Source of the DNA: Salipiger bermudensis HTCC2601 | GTDB lineage: Bacteria > Pseudomonadota > Alphaproteobacteria > Rhodobacterales > Rhodobacteraceae | Direction of reading: 5' to 3' | Length of the DNA: 64,000 bases | Assembly (NCBI RefSeq): GCF_000153725.1 | Contig: NZ_DS022276.1 | Span: 593,926-657,925 of the forward strand | Shown here: piece by piece, positions 1 through 10,205 of the stretch | Position numbering within the stretch: position 1 is the stretch's first letter | How the letters are laid out: each line of letters opens with the position of its first letter | The notes under the pieces: model-generated | What the model was told of the DNA's origin: nothing | The model's database searches: none | Seen by the model: the letters and a program-made list of their open reading frames with translations, nothing else | Translations under genes and position numbers: made by a program

Positions 1-4
1 CCAC

Positions 5-13
5 TTATCCACA
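5..13 (+). other. Single DnaA-box-like 9-mer at the window edge
   Basis: The 9-mer TTATCCACA matches the E. coli DnaA-box consensus exactly. It lies in the 89 bases left of the first gene. Only one box is visible and the sequence further left is missing, so an origin cannot be claimed. Confidence 0.25.
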
Positions 14-89
14 GCCACTATAGGGAGCCGCCAGAGATTGGGTAGAGGATAATTGAGCAACTAGATGAGGGGGTGTCAGCGCCCAGCCC

Positions 90-509
90 TCAGGCAAGAT
101 GTGCGGCGACCTCGCGCCGGTGCGCTGCATCCCGATGTTCAAAAAGGTAAATTCCCTGCCACGTCCCAAGCACCATGCGCCCCCGGCTGACCGGGATCGA
201 TAGCGAAACCGGCATCATTGCAGCCTTGATATGGGCCGGCATGTCGTCCGGCCCTTCGTAGGTATGGGTGAGGTAGTCCATCGACGGATCACTCGAAGGC
301 GGCACCAGCCGATGGAAGTAGTTTCGCAGGTCGGTCTGCACCTCGGGATCGGCATTCTCCTGTATCAGCAGTGAGGCAGAGGTGTGGCGCACAAAGAGCG
401 TGAGCAGCGCGTCGTCCCGCTTTTGAGCAGAGACCCAACTCGCCACCTCGCGAGTGAAGTCGTAGAGCCCTTGCCCACTGGTCTGTATCGAGAATGTCGT
501 TTGCGCCAT
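90..509 (-). CDS. yjbQ: YjbQ family protein (UPF0047, secondary thiamine-phosphate synthase type)
   Basis: This is a 139-aa single-domain protein of the YjbQ/UPF0047 family, whose members show weak thiamine-phosphate synthase activity; the physiological role is unsettled. Family motifs are visible: HTSASL (residues 42-47), ENADP (51-55), a long conserved stretch with HTYEGPDDMPAHIK (82-95) and GTWQGIYLFEHR (115-126). Length is normal for the family. The ATG at 509 is chosen because a purine-rich RBS (GTAAGGGGG) precedes it; a GTG six codons upstream would extend the frame but lacks an RBS. No signal peptide, so cytoplasmic. The next gene on the same strand starts far enough upstream for independent transcription. 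Confidence 0.9.
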   Translation of the reverse strand: MAQTTFSIQTSGQGLYDFTREVASWVSAQKRDDALLTLFVRHTSASLLIQENADPEVQTDLRNYFHRLVPPSSDPSMDYLTHTYEGPDDMPAHIKAAMMPVSLSIPVSRGRMVLGTWQGIYLFEHRDAAHRREVAAHLA

Positions 510-566
510 GCGTGCCCCCTTACCCACTTTCTAGCGCGGAAGCAGGCGGGCGGCCAGCCGAGGCGA

Positions 567-818
567 TCAGGCCTCGCTCACGACGCAGGCAACCTGCGGC
601 AGGTCGGCGGTGTCGTCAAACAGGATCGGCGAGCCGCCATCGGTCACTGCGGGCATCTGGCCAACTTCGCGGAGCGTTTCGCGGCAGTCTGCAAGCTCGT
701 CCGCCGACACGCTGATTTCGATCACCTCGGGCTCGTCGGTCATCAGCGCTTCGGTCGCAGCGAAGGCGGCGACGGAAACGCAGGTGGCTGCGGCGGTCAG
801 GACGAAAAGGCGGGTCAT
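567..818 (-). CDS. Small exported hypothetical protein
   Basis: An 83-aa protein whose first 22 or so residues (MTRLFVLTAAATCVSVAAFA) form a signal peptide with a likely AxA-type cleavage. The mature part is acidic and has two cysteines (ADCRET and QVACVV) that could form a disulfide in the periplasm. The start at 818 is supported by GGAGGAT about 8 nt upstream; the longer frame from 845 would bury the signal peptide. No family is recognised. It is divergent from the SDR gene and about 57 bases upstream of yjbQ on the same strand. Confidence 0.65.
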   Translation of the reverse strand: MTRLFVLTAAATCVSVAAFAATEALMTDEPEVIEISVSADELADCRETLREVGQMPAVTDGGSPILFDDTADLPQVACVVSEA

Positions 819-946
819 GGCAGAAGATCCTCCGTTGTTGCCCATTTAACGCAGTCTGGCGCGGCAGGGTTCCGACCAGTTTGAGAGCATCCGCAACCAC
901 ACGACCTCACAGGCGTTGTGGGACAGAAGAAAAACGGAGGTTTCAT

Positions 947-1621
947 ATGACCCGCAAGACCCTCTTCATCACTGGCGCAAGCTCGGGCATCGGCGCCGAA
1001 ACCGCGCGCAAGGCGGTCGCGGCCGGCTGGAATGTCGGCCTCTTTGCCCGCTCCGAGGATAAACTCTCGGCGCTGGTGGACGAGCTTGGCGAGCAAGCGC
1101 TGGCGCTTCCGGGCGACGCCACCTCGCTCGAGGCGCAGACCAAGGCGATGGCCAAGCTCGCCGAACACTTCGGCGATGTGGATGCCGCCTTCGCCAATGC
1201 CGGCATGGGCGTCTCGGGCGCTGGAACACTGGCCGGTGACCCAGAGGAGTGGCAGAGCATGGTCCAGCTCAACGTGATGGGCGTGCTGTGGACCGCCAAG
1301 GCCGCCTCGACCTACTTCAAAAAGAATGGCGGGCACCTGCTGCTGACCGGCTCCGCGGCGGGCCGCACCCACATCAAGGGCTCGGTCTATAGCGCGACCA
1401 AGTGGTTCGTGCACGGCTATGGTGGCAATCTCGCGGAGGAGTTCCGCGAGTGGGGCGCACGGGTGACCGTGGTGGCGCCCGGCATGGTCGACACGCCGTT
1501 CTTCGACGAGGCCAAGCCCGACAAGCTCAAGCCCGAGGACATCGCCGAGGCCGTGGTCTACGCGCTCGGCGCCAACAAGCGCGCCAATGTGCAGGAAGTC
1601 TTCGTCGTGCCGAGCGGCTGA
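947..1621 (+). CDS. SDR family oxidoreductase
   Basis: A 224-aa short-chain dehydrogenase/reductase. Cofactor motif TGASSGIG occupies residues 9-16, the structural NAG motif is at 84-86, and the catalytic residues are Ser136, Tyr148 and Lys152 (YSATK). Classical SDR length, cytoplasmic, NAD(P)(H)-dependent; the substrate cannot be told from sequence. The ATG at 947 is preceded by AACGGAGG, so the 22 residues further upstream in the open frame are not coding. The gene ends just before a strong hairpin terminator and is monocistronic. Confidence 0.9.
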   Translation: MTRKTLFITGASSGIGAETARKAVAAGWNVGLFARSEDKLSALVDELGEQALALPGDATSLEAQTKAMAKLAEHFGDVDAAFANAGMGVSGAGTLAGDPEEWQSMVQLNVMGVLWTAKAASTYFKKNGGHLLLTGSAAGRTHIKGSVYSATKWFVHGYGGNLAEEFREWGARVTVVAPGMVDTPFFDEAKPDKLKPEDIAEAVVYALGANKRANVQEVFVVPSG

Positions 1622-1643
1622 GGCCCGTCATAGCCGCAAAGAG

Positions 1644-1675
1644 AAAGGCCCTCGCGAACCATCGCGAGGGCCTTT
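1644..1675. terminator. Bidirectional hairpin terminator
   Basis: A perfect 14-bp stem (AAAGGCCCTCGCGA pairing with its complement) with a 4-nt ACCA loop. A-rich and T-rich flanks make it usable from both strands. It lies between the SDR gene and the convergent membrane protein gene. Confidence 0.8.
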
Positions 1676-1703
1676 CAGTGTCTGCTCCGGACGAAAGCGT
1701 CTG

Positions 1704-2084
1704 TCAGGCCGTCTCGCGCGAGCGCAGGTGCGGAACGAGGCTCGCGGCCAGCACCAGCTCGGCCGCGACCGTGAGCCATGTCAGCCAGCCAGCGACGCCC
1801 CGCAGCGTCGCTTGGGCGCCGATCAAGGCGAGCCCGAGATAGACGATGATCAGGCCGATCACGATCGCCTGTCGCGCCTCCGAGCGCGGCGCGTTACGCG
1901 ACAGCATGAGCATCGCCGCGATGCCAAGGAAGACCACCGAGGCACGGCGCGTCATGAAGACGGCACCCGGCAGAGCCTCCTGCCCGAACACCCACAAGGG
2001 CGCGAAGGGCAGCAGCAGGTAGGTGGCGAACAGCGCCGCGAGCACGGCGGCATGGATCTGGCAGGTGGTGCGATAATCAGGCAT
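1704..2084 (-). CDS. Small integral membrane protein, unknown function
   Basis: A 126-aa protein with about four hydrophobic segments (roughly residues 12-33, 43-60, 72-90 and 97-117) and short polar loops, so an inner-membrane protein. No recognised domain. The start at 2084 has only a weak RBS. It is convergent with the SDR gene, and the HlyU-like gene lies 48 bases upstream on the same strand, so co-transcription is possible. Confidence 0.65.
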   Translation of the reverse strand: MPDYRTTCQIHAAVLAALFATYLLLPFAPLWVFGQEALPGAVFMTRRASVVFLGIAAMLMLSRNAPRSEARQAIVIGLIIVYLGLALIGAQATLRGVAGWLTWLTVAAELVLAASLVPHLRSRETA

Positions 2085-2132
2085 GAGCCGGAGTTAGCGG
2101 CCCCTGCCCCGCCGTCAAGCCTTGGGGCGCGC

Positions 2133-2411
2133 TCAGCCGAAGAGCCGCGCGCCCTGCTCGTCGATCATCTGCTTGGCCTTGCGGATCGAGGCCTGCTCGG
2201 CATCTTCCCGGTCACGGATGACATCGGCACGGACGAGGTGATGGGTCTTCATTTCACCATCGACCTCGGCCTCGATCAGCGCCGCGATGCGGAACTGGCC
2301 CTCGGCGGGCATGGGTTCCGGAGTGATCCGGAACCCGTTGTAGTCGATGGTTTCGGCCTTGGGTTCCGGTTTCGGACCGCCACCGCCGAAGAGACGCGAC
2401 AAGAGCGACAT
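2133..2411 (-). CDS. hlyU: HlyU family protein
   Basis: A 92-aa protein matching the alphaproteobacterial HlyU family. It starts with MSLLSRLFGGGG, then has YNGFRITPEPMPAEGQFRIA and ends in KQMIDEQGARLFG, features characteristic of the family. The name comes from a haemolysin regulator, but these short alphaproteobacterial proteins have no established function. A strong GGAAGGAGAGG RBS sits before the ATG. The gene follows rpoD by 30 bases on the same strand and may be part of a dnaG-rpoD-hlyU transcript. Confidence 0.8.
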   Translation of the reverse strand: MSLLSRLFGGGGPKPEPKAETIDYNGFRITPEPMPAEGQFRIAALIEAEVDGEMKTHHLVRADVIRDREDAEQASIRKAKQMIDEQGARLFG

Positions 2412-2441
2412 CTGTCCTCTCCTTCCCGGCCCGCGCGGGCC

Positions 2442-4427
<1,986 letters not shown>

Positions 4428-4483
4428 TTAGAGCTCCGTCAAAGGGAGGCGGCCGGACTGGCCGGCGGTCGCAAAGGATAGAT

Positions 4484-4523
4484 TGATTCGTTGCTGCGAA
4501 TCATGGGGGGAATCAACTGATTC
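4484..4523. promoter_or_regulatory. Two adjacent palindromes carrying four GANTC sites, upstream of rpoD
   Basis: In the dnaG-rpoD gap, TGATTCG (4484-4490) and CGAATCA (4497-4503) form a perfect inverted repeat with a 6-base spacer. GAATCA (4510-4515) and TGATTC (4518-4523) form a second with a 2-base spacer. The block holds four GANTC sites at 4485, 4498, 4510 and 4519, the methylation target of alphaproteobacterial CcrM. It is 57-96 bases upstream of the rpoD start. A role as operator or methylation-sensitive promoter is inferred. Confidence 0.5.
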
Positions 4524-4570
4524 GGCCACCCGTTTACCCCGTTTTCCTCCAGTTTTCCCTCTCCGCACAG

Positions 4571-6532
4571 TTAGTTCCCGTGCTTGGAAAAGCGAATCTG
4601 TTCCGTTAGCGCCTTGAAGGCGTCTCGTTCGTCCTTGTCCAATCGGGCCCCGTTGGGCCCGAAATCGTAATCCATCTCGCCCTCGTCCTTGCGCAGCACC
4701 GCCTCGTTGCGGGCCTTTGCGGCCTGGGCGAGGCGCCAGGTCAGCGCCTCGTCGGCGAGGTGTTCCAAGTCTTCTTCGGCCTCGGCGATCTCGGCCGCGG
4801 CGCCGGAGCGCGCGGTGATCTTCGACAACTCCTCGGCCACGGTCATCCGTGCCAGTTCGATGTCACCGGGTCGTCGCACACAGGGAACGACCGCGACATG
4901 GCGTGCCGCGAGCAGGTTTTCAAGGGGCTCGGGCCCGATTCTGTACTCCGCCTCCTCGCGCAGGGCGGCGGCGCTGTCGGCATTGTTGCGCAACAGCACG
5001 TCGCGCAGCGAGGCGCGTACCGGGTCGGTACAGTTGAGCATTTCCAGCCCCTGCTCGAACTCGGCGATCAGCTCGGGCGTCGAGAGCAGCACGGCAAGGA
5101 TCACCGCCTCGCGCAGCTCGTTCTCCGCGGTGTCGCCGGCGGCGACCAGCAGCGAGCTCTTGACGCTGGCGCTTGGTGGCGCGGGCGCATTCCAGGCACG
5201 GCGCGGGCCGCCAGCGCCGCCGCCGCCGAACGCCCGCTTGGGGCGTTGCGGGCGGAACAGCTGGAAGCGCAGCTCCTTGATCTCGTCACCGTAATGGCGC
5301 CGCAGGCCCGGGTCCTGGATCTGGCGCAGCACGTCGCGCAGCCGTGCATCGAGCGCCGCCTTGCGCTCGGGGCTGTCGAACACCTTGCCCTCGGTCTCGC
5401 GCCGCCAGAGAAGCTGCACCATCGGCATAGCGCCCTCGAGCACCTTGCTCACCGCCCCCGCCCCTTCGGCGCGCAGCAGGTCGTCCGGATCCTTGCCCTC
5501 GGGCATCAGCGCGAAACGCAGCGTCTTGCCCGCCTGCAAGAGCGGCAGGGCGAGGTCGATCACCCGGTAGGCGGCGCGCAGCCCTGCCTTGTCGCCATCA
5601 AGCGCCACGATCGGCTCGTCGGTGATGCGCCAGAGCAGCTGCATCTGGGTCTCGGTCACCGCCGTGCCCAGCGGCGCCACCGAGGCGCCGAACCCGGCCT
5701 CGGAGAGCGCGATCACGTCCATGTAGCCTTCGGCCACGATCAGCGGCTGGCCCTTGCCCGCCGCCTCGCGCGCAGGCGCATGGTTGTAGAGGTTGCGCCC
5801 CTTGTCGAAGAGCTCGGTCTCGGGTGAGTTGAGGTACTTGGCGTTGTCGCGCGGATCCATGGCGCGGCCGCCGAAAGCGATGGCGCGGCCACGGGCATCC
5901 CGGATCGGGAACATGATGCGGTTGCGGAACACGTCGTAGGGCGCCTTGCCCCGGTCCGAGGCCTTGGCCAGCCCCGCGCCGAGGATCAGGTCCTCGGCCA
6001 CGCCCTGCCCGCGCAGGTGATCCCAGAGATTCTGCCAGCCCTCCGGCGCGAAGCCGATCTCGAAGCGGTCGCGCACGTCTTCCTTGAGGCCGCGCCGGTC
6101 GAGATAGGCACGCGCCTCGGTGGCGGCGCCGGCGCGCAGCTGCATGCGGAAGAAGCGCACCGCCTGCTCCATGACCTCGGAAAGCTGCTCGCGGCGGTCG
6201 GCCTTCTTGGCAGCCTGCGGATCGCGCGCCGGCATCGGCATCCCGGCCTCGCGGGCAAGGATCTCGATCGCCTCCATGAACTCGACATTCTCGCTCTCGC
6301 GCACGAAGGAGATCGCGTCACCCTTCGCGTGGCAGCCGAAGCAGTAGTAAAAGCCCTTGCGGTCATCGACGTGGAACGAGGCCGACTTTTCCTGGTGGAA
6401 CGGGCAAGGCGCCCACATGTCGCCCTTGGCCTGGTTGGACTTGCGATTGTCCCACATGACCTTGCGCCCCACGACCTGAACCAGGCTCGTGCGGTTGCGC
6501 AGCTCGTCTAGGAAACCGGGGGGCAGACTCAT
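4571..6532 (-). CDS. dnaG: DNA primase DnaG
   Basis: A 653-aa primase that makes RNA primers at the replication fork. The N-terminal CHC2 zinc finger is visible as Cys43, His46, Cys64 and Cys67. The central TOPRIM domain shows the EGYMD motif and the metal-binding LDGDKAG motif. The C-terminal DnaB-interaction domain is present, joined by a Gly/Pro/Arg-rich linker (around residues 425-450). Length is typical. No strong start conflict exists: the frame opens with MSLPPGFLDELRNRT as in related primases. It lies upstream of rpoD in the conserved dnaG-rpoD order. Confidence 0.97.
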   Translation of the reverse strand: MSLPPGFLDELRNRTSLVQVVGRKVMWDNRKSNQAKGDMWAPCPFHQEKSASFHVDDRKGFYYCFGCHAKGDAISFVRESENVEFMEAIEILAREAGMPMPARDPQAAKKADRREQLSEVMEQAVRFFRMQLRAGAATEARAYLDRRGLKEDVRDRFEIGFAPEGWQNLWDHLRGQGVAEDLILGAGLAKASDRGKAPYDVFRNRIMFPIRDARGRAIAFGGRAMDPRDNAKYLNSPETELFDKGRNLYNHAPAREAAGKGQPLIVAEGYMDVIALSEAGFGASVAPLGTAVTETQMQLLWRITDEPIVALDGDKAGLRAAYRVIDLALPLLQAGKTLRFALMPEGKDPDDLLRAEGAGAVSKVLEGAMPMVQLLWRRETEGKVFDSPERKAALDARLRDVLRQIQDPGLRRHYGDEIKELRFQLFRPQRPKRAFGGGGAGGPRRAWNAPAPPSASVKSSLLVAAGDTAENELREAVILAVLLSTPELIAEFEQGLEMLNCTDPVRASLRDVLLRNNADSAAALREEAEYRIGPEPLENLLAARHVAVVPCVRRPGDIELARMTVAEELSKITARSGAAAEIAEAEEDLEHLADEALTWRLAQAAKARNEAVLRKDEGEMDYDFGPNGARLDKDERDAFKALTEQIRFSKHGN

Positions 6533-6613
6533 GTTGCGAATATCGGGCCAGCGGCGAGCCGAGTCCAGATGGTCTGAGCAGCTTGTCTCAAATACACGGC
6601 ACCTGACCGCGCA

Positions 6614-6904
6614 TCACTGCGCGAGGCACTGGGCCTCCCACGCCGCGCCGACCTCGTCGGTAAGCTGATCCTCGGGCAGCGACCAGATCCAGTCGGCCAG
6701 CATATCGCCGGCGCCACGGTCACCGATCTGCTCGCGCAGGGCCGCGCGGGCCTTCGACTTTGCAGCCCCCTGCTTGCGCGCCTCGACCGCCTGCATGACG
6801 ATGCCCGCGGACTCCGCGCAGGCGGCAGCCTTGTCCTGCTGCGCATCGGCGGCGGCGGGAAGGCTGGCCAGAAGACCAAGGGCGAGGGTCAGGCGAAGGA
6901 TCAT
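6614..6904 (-). CDS. Small exported hypothetical protein
   Basis: A 96-aa protein with an N-terminal signal peptide (MILRLTLALGLLASLPAAADA) and a charged helical mature region with cysteines near each end (ACAES and AQCLAQ). It is probably a small periplasmic protein with one disulfide. No family is recognised. The start at 6904 is supported by AGGAG 9 nt upstream; the longer open frame further upstream is arginine-rich out-of-frame-like sequence and is not coding. It lies between gdhA and dnaG on the same strand. Confidence 0.65.
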   Translation of the reverse strand: MILRLTLALGLLASLPAAADAQQDKAAACAESAGIVMQAVEARKQGAAKSKARAALREQIGDRGAGDMLADWIWSLPEDQLTDEVGAAWEAQCLAQ

Positions 6905-6980
6905 GGCGCGGGCTCCTGCTGTGAATTCGACGGCCAGAGCCATAGCGCGGGCGGGCGGCGCTGTCACGCCGCCCCGGCAA

Positions 6981-7007
6981 GGCTCTGCCCGGCCCGGGTT
7001 CAGAGCC
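6981..7007 (-). terminator. Hairpin overlapping the gdhA stop codon
   Basis: GGCTCTG (6981-6987) pairs with CAGAGCC (7001-7007) around a GC-rich 13-base loop that has further internal pairing. It sits at the end of the glutamate dehydrogenase gene. There is no T-run, so terminator function is only possible. Confidence 0.35.
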
Positions 7008-8436
7008 CCTTGGCGCGGTAGCTGCTCGCCACCCGGTCGATGGCGACGATGAAGGCGGCAGTGCGCAGATCGGTGACATCGTCGCGCCCGTGCCACACCT
7101 CGCGCATCGACTGGTAGGCGATGCGCATGGTGTCATCGAGCCCCGAGCGCACCAGCTCGAGTTCGTCGGCGCCGCGCAGGTACTTTTCCTTGAAGCTCGG
7201 CGTCAGGCTCCAGGCGTCGCCCAGCATGTGATCGAGCCGCTCGAGCTCGTCGACCACGAGCTGGTGGCGCGACTCCTCCTGCCGCCGCTGCATCCGGCCG
7301 AAGCGGATGTGGCTGAGGTTCTTCACCCATTCGAAATAGCTGACCGTCACACCACCGGCATTGGCATAGAGATCGGGAATGATCACCGTGCCGCGATTGC
7401 GCAGGATGTCGTCGGCGCCGGCGGTGATCGGGCCGTTGGCGGCCTCGATGATCAGCTTGGCCTGGATGTTGTGGGCGTTGGTAAGGTTGATCACCCCCTC
7501 GAGCGCCGCGGGGATGAGGATGTCGCAGTCGCTCTCCATCACGCTGCCGCCATCGGCGACGCTGTTGGCCTCGGGGTAGCCGCGCAGCCCGCCATGGCGC
7601 ACCAGCCAGTCGCGCACCCGCTCGACATTGAGGCCACTGGGATCGTAGAGCGCGCCGTCGCGTTCGATGATGCCGACGATCAGCGCGCCGTCATCCTCGG
7701 ACAGGAACTTGGCGGCATGGTAGCCCACGTTGCCGAGCCCCTGCACCACCACCCGCTTGCCTTCGAGCTTGCCCGAAAGGCCGGCGACGGCGACATCCTC
7801 GGGATGGCGGAAGAACTCGCGCAGGGCGTATTGCACGCCGCGCCCTGTCGCCTCGACCCGACCGGCGATGCCGCCCGCATTGAGCGGCTTGCCCGTCACG
7901 CAGGCACGCGAGTTGATGTCGGTGGTGTTCATGCGGGCGTATTGATCGGCCATCCACGCCATCTCGCGCTCGCTGGTGCCCATGTCGGGGGCGGGCACGT
8001 TCTGGCTCGGATTGATCAGGTCGCGCTTGATCAGCTCGTAGGCGAAACGCCGGGTGATCTGCTCGAGCTCGTACTCGTCGTAATCGCGCGGGTTGATGCA
8101 GAGCCCGCCCTTGGAGCCGCCGAACGGCGCCTCGACCAGGGCGCATTTGTAGGTCATCAGCGCCGCCAGCGCCTCGACCTCGTCCTGATCGACCGCCGAG
8201 GCGTAGCGGATGCCGCCCTTGACCGGCTCCATGTGTTCGGAATGCACCGCGCGGTAGCCGGTGAAGGTGTGGATCTGGCCGCGCAGCCTTACCCCGAAGC
8301 GCACCGTGTAGGTGCCGTTGCAGACCCTGATCTTTTCCTCGAGCCCCGGGGGCAGGTCCATCAGGGCCGCAGCCCGATTGAACATCAGATCGACGCTCTC
8401 GCGGAACGTCGGCTCATTCGCCGGTGCTGCGCACAT
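7000..8436 (-). CDS. gdhA: Glu/Leu/Phe/Val family dehydrogenase (glutamate dehydrogenase)
   Basis: A 478-aa glutamate dehydrogenase that interconverts glutamate and 2-oxoglutarate plus ammonia. Substrate-binding Lys73 lies in PVKGGIRYA. The catalytic lysine is in the PFGGSKGG motif (Lys109) and a catalytic aspartate is in PAPDMGT (Asp151). The NAD(P)-binding Rossmann motif GLGNVG is at 233-238. The central and C-terminal regions are intact. Cofactor preference cannot be told by eye; the organisation resembles the NAD-type hexameric enzymes. It is monocistronic and divergent from the Tad-like cluster across a 335-base region with two inverted repeats. Confidence 0.92.
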   Translation of the reverse strand: MCAAPANEPTFRESVDLMFNRAAALMDLPPGLEEKIRVCNGTYTVRFGVRLRGQIHTFTGYRAVHSEHMEPVKGGIRYASAVDQDEVEALAALMTYKCALVEAPFGGSKGGLCINPRDYDEYELEQITRRFAYELIKRDLINPSQNVPAPDMGTSEREMAWMADQYARMNTTDINSRACVTGKPLNAGGIAGRVEATGRGVQYALREFFRHPEDVAVAGLSGKLEGKRVVVQGLGNVGYHAAKFLSEDDGALIVGIIERDGALYDPSGLNVERVRDWLVRHGGLRGYPEANSVADGGSVMESDCDILIPAALEGVINLTNAHNIQAKLIIEAANGPITAGADDILRNRGTVIIPDLYANAGGVTVSYFEWVKNLSHIRFGRMQRRQEESRHQLVVDELERLDHMLGDAWSLTPSFKEKYLRGADELELVRSGLDDTMRIAYQSMREVWHGRDDVTDLRTAAFIVAIDRVASSYRAKGL

Positions 8437-8771
8437 GGTATCTCCTCCCTCGGCCGCCTGCCCTGTTGCGGGTCATGATCGGCTGTTGGCGTTAACTCTA
8501 GTTTGCCAGAATCGTTTGGCAAAACCCTTTTTGCGCCGGATTCGAGAAGCGGAATTCATGGTTCATTAGCGCTAGCGCGGGGCATTGTCCTCAGCGCCGC
8601 AACAACGCCGAAAGTCCGGCCGGTTTTGTCCGCAGCAAGCTCAGTAGTTGCAAGAGTTTACCATCAAATTGGCCCCAATTTGGCCATGATGGCGGGGCAT
8701 AACCAATGCCGTCGCAGGAATGTATCGAGTGGGGCTTCCCGGAAAAATTCCGGGGGGAAGGAGTCGGGAAA
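8437..8771. promoter_or_regulatory. Divergent promoter region of gdhA and the Tad-like cluster, with two inverted repeats
   Basis: No gene is seen in these 335 bases. TTTGCCA (8502-8508) and TGGCAAA (8517-8523) form an inverted repeat 66-87 bases upstream of gdhA. AAATTGG (8666-8672) and CCAATTT (8675-8681) form a near-continuous palindrome about 91 bases upstream of the Tad-like gene. Both could be operators; the factors are unknown. The RBS AAGGAG for the downstream gene lies at the right end. Confidence 0.45.
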
Positions 8772-10205
8772 ATGAAGCAGATTTTTGCTTTCGGAGGCGC
8801 GTGCCTCCGACGGACGGATACCGCTGTGTCCGCTCTCGTCGCACAGCTTCAGGGCTTTCGCCGGGCCGAATCGGGCAGCATGACGATCATGGCGGTCGCC
8901 CTGTCGCTGCTGATGATGATCTTCGGCGGCATCGGCATCGACATGATGTATGCCGAGCTTCAGCGCACCAAGATCCAGAACACGCTCGACCGCGCGGTGC
9001 TTGCGGCCGCCGACCTCGACAACGAGCTCGACGCGCAAGGCGTCGTCGAAGACTACATGTCCAAGATGAGCCTGGCCGATGCGCTGGTCTCGGTCAATGT
9101 CGACGAGGGGCTGAACTACCGCACCGTCACCGCCGACGGCTACCGCACCATGCCGTCGAATTTCATGCAGCTGATCGGCATCGAAAACATGCAGGCCGGC
9201 GGCCACTCGCAGGCGATGGAGCGCATCAACAAGGTCGAGGTCTCGATGGTGCTCGACATTTCGGGCTCGATGGATGACGGCGACAAGATGGCCGAGCTCC
9301 AGACAGCCGCGTCCGATTTCGTCGATACGCTGCTCGACGACGGCTCCGAGGATCTCGTGTCGATCTCGCTGGTGCCCTACTCCGAGCACGTGAATGCCGG
9401 ACCCGAGATCCTGAGCTATCTCAACGTGAACTACATGCACGACGACTCGTACTGCCTCGAGATGCCGAACAGCGCCTTCAACTCGGCGGCGCTCGACCTC
9501 TCGCTGACCTACGATCAGATGCAGCACTTCCAGTGGAACTATTCCGGCAGCAACTCGCTGACAGACACGGTCTGCCCGCGCTACGCCTACGAGCAGATCC
9601 GCCCCTGGAGTCAGGACGCGGGCGCGCTCAAGACGCAGATCAGCCAGCTGCAGCCGCGCGCAGGCACCTCGATCTTCATGGGCATGAAATGGGCCAGCGC
9701 CCTGCTCGACCCGTCGACCCGGCCCATCGCGTCCGGCATGATCGCCGACGGCACCGTCGACGCGGTGTTCGAGGGCCGGCCGGTCGCCTACTCCGATACC
9801 GACGTGCTCAAGACCATCGTGCTGATGACCGACGGCCAGCACGACCGCTCGTTCCGGATCCAGAACTGGGCCTACAACGACGAGAACGAGGTCGAGCACT
9901 GGTCGCAGTACAACCTCTGGCACTACCTGAACTATTACGTGAACTCGTGGAACCGCAGCAGCTTCTACTACCAGAAATATGACGCTGCGACCGGCGACAC
10001 GCTGCTCAGCAGTGTCTGTACCGCCGCCAAGAGGCAGGGCATTCTGATCTGGTCCATCGGTTTCGAGGTGTCGGACCACGGGGCCAACGTGATGGAGAGC
10101 TGCGCCTCTTCGCCGGCACACTTCTTCCGCGTCGAAGGCGTCGAGATCTCCGAGGCCTTCTCGACCATTGCCCAGACGCTGAACCAGCTGAGGCTGACCC
10201 AATGA
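8772..10205 (+). CDS. TadG-like pilus/secretion protein with von Willebrand factor A domain
   Basis: A 477-aa protein. The N-terminus has the class of segment found in Tad/Flp pseudopilins and TadG: a basic stretch, then a hydrophobic helix (about residues 37-57) opened by ESGSM, followed by a helix with TKIQNTLDRAVLAAA. A VWA domain follows, with MIDAS motif DISGS at 162-166 and a later LMTDGQHD loop. Several aromatic-rich segments lie inside the VWA region. It is probably anchored in the inner membrane with the VWA domain in the periplasm. The ATG at 8772 follows an AAGGAG. It overlaps the next gene by four bases. The usual tadA/B/C, rcp and cpaB genes are not in the window. Confidence 0.8.
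   Translation: MKQIFAFGGACLRRTDTAVSALVAQLQGFRRAESGSMTIMAVALSLLMMIFGGIGIDMMYAELQRTKIQNTLDRAVLAAADLDNELDAQGVVEDYMSKMSLADALVSVNVDEGLNYRTVTADGYRTMPSNFMQLIGIENMQAGGHSQAMERINKVEVSMVLDISGSMDDGDKMAELQTAASDFVDTLLDDGSEDLVSISLVPYSEHVNAGPEILSYLNVNYMHDDSYCLEMPNSAFNSAALDLSLTYDQMQHFQWNYSGSNSLTDTVCPRYAYEQIRPWSQDAGALKTQISQLQPRAGTSIFMGMKWASALLDPSTRPIASGMIADGTVDAVFEGRPVAYSDTDVLKTIVLMTDGQHDRSFRIQNWAYNDENEVEHWSQYNLWHYLNYYVNSWNRSSFYYQKYDAATGDTLLSSVCTAAKRQGILIWSIGFEVSDHGANVMESCASSPAHFFRVEGVEISEAFSTIAQTLNQLRLTQ

Noticed and set aside
5-13. The window edge as a replication origin because of the DnaA box
   Set aside because: Only one 9-mer is visible, and no AT-rich unwinding element, further boxes or origin genes are in view.
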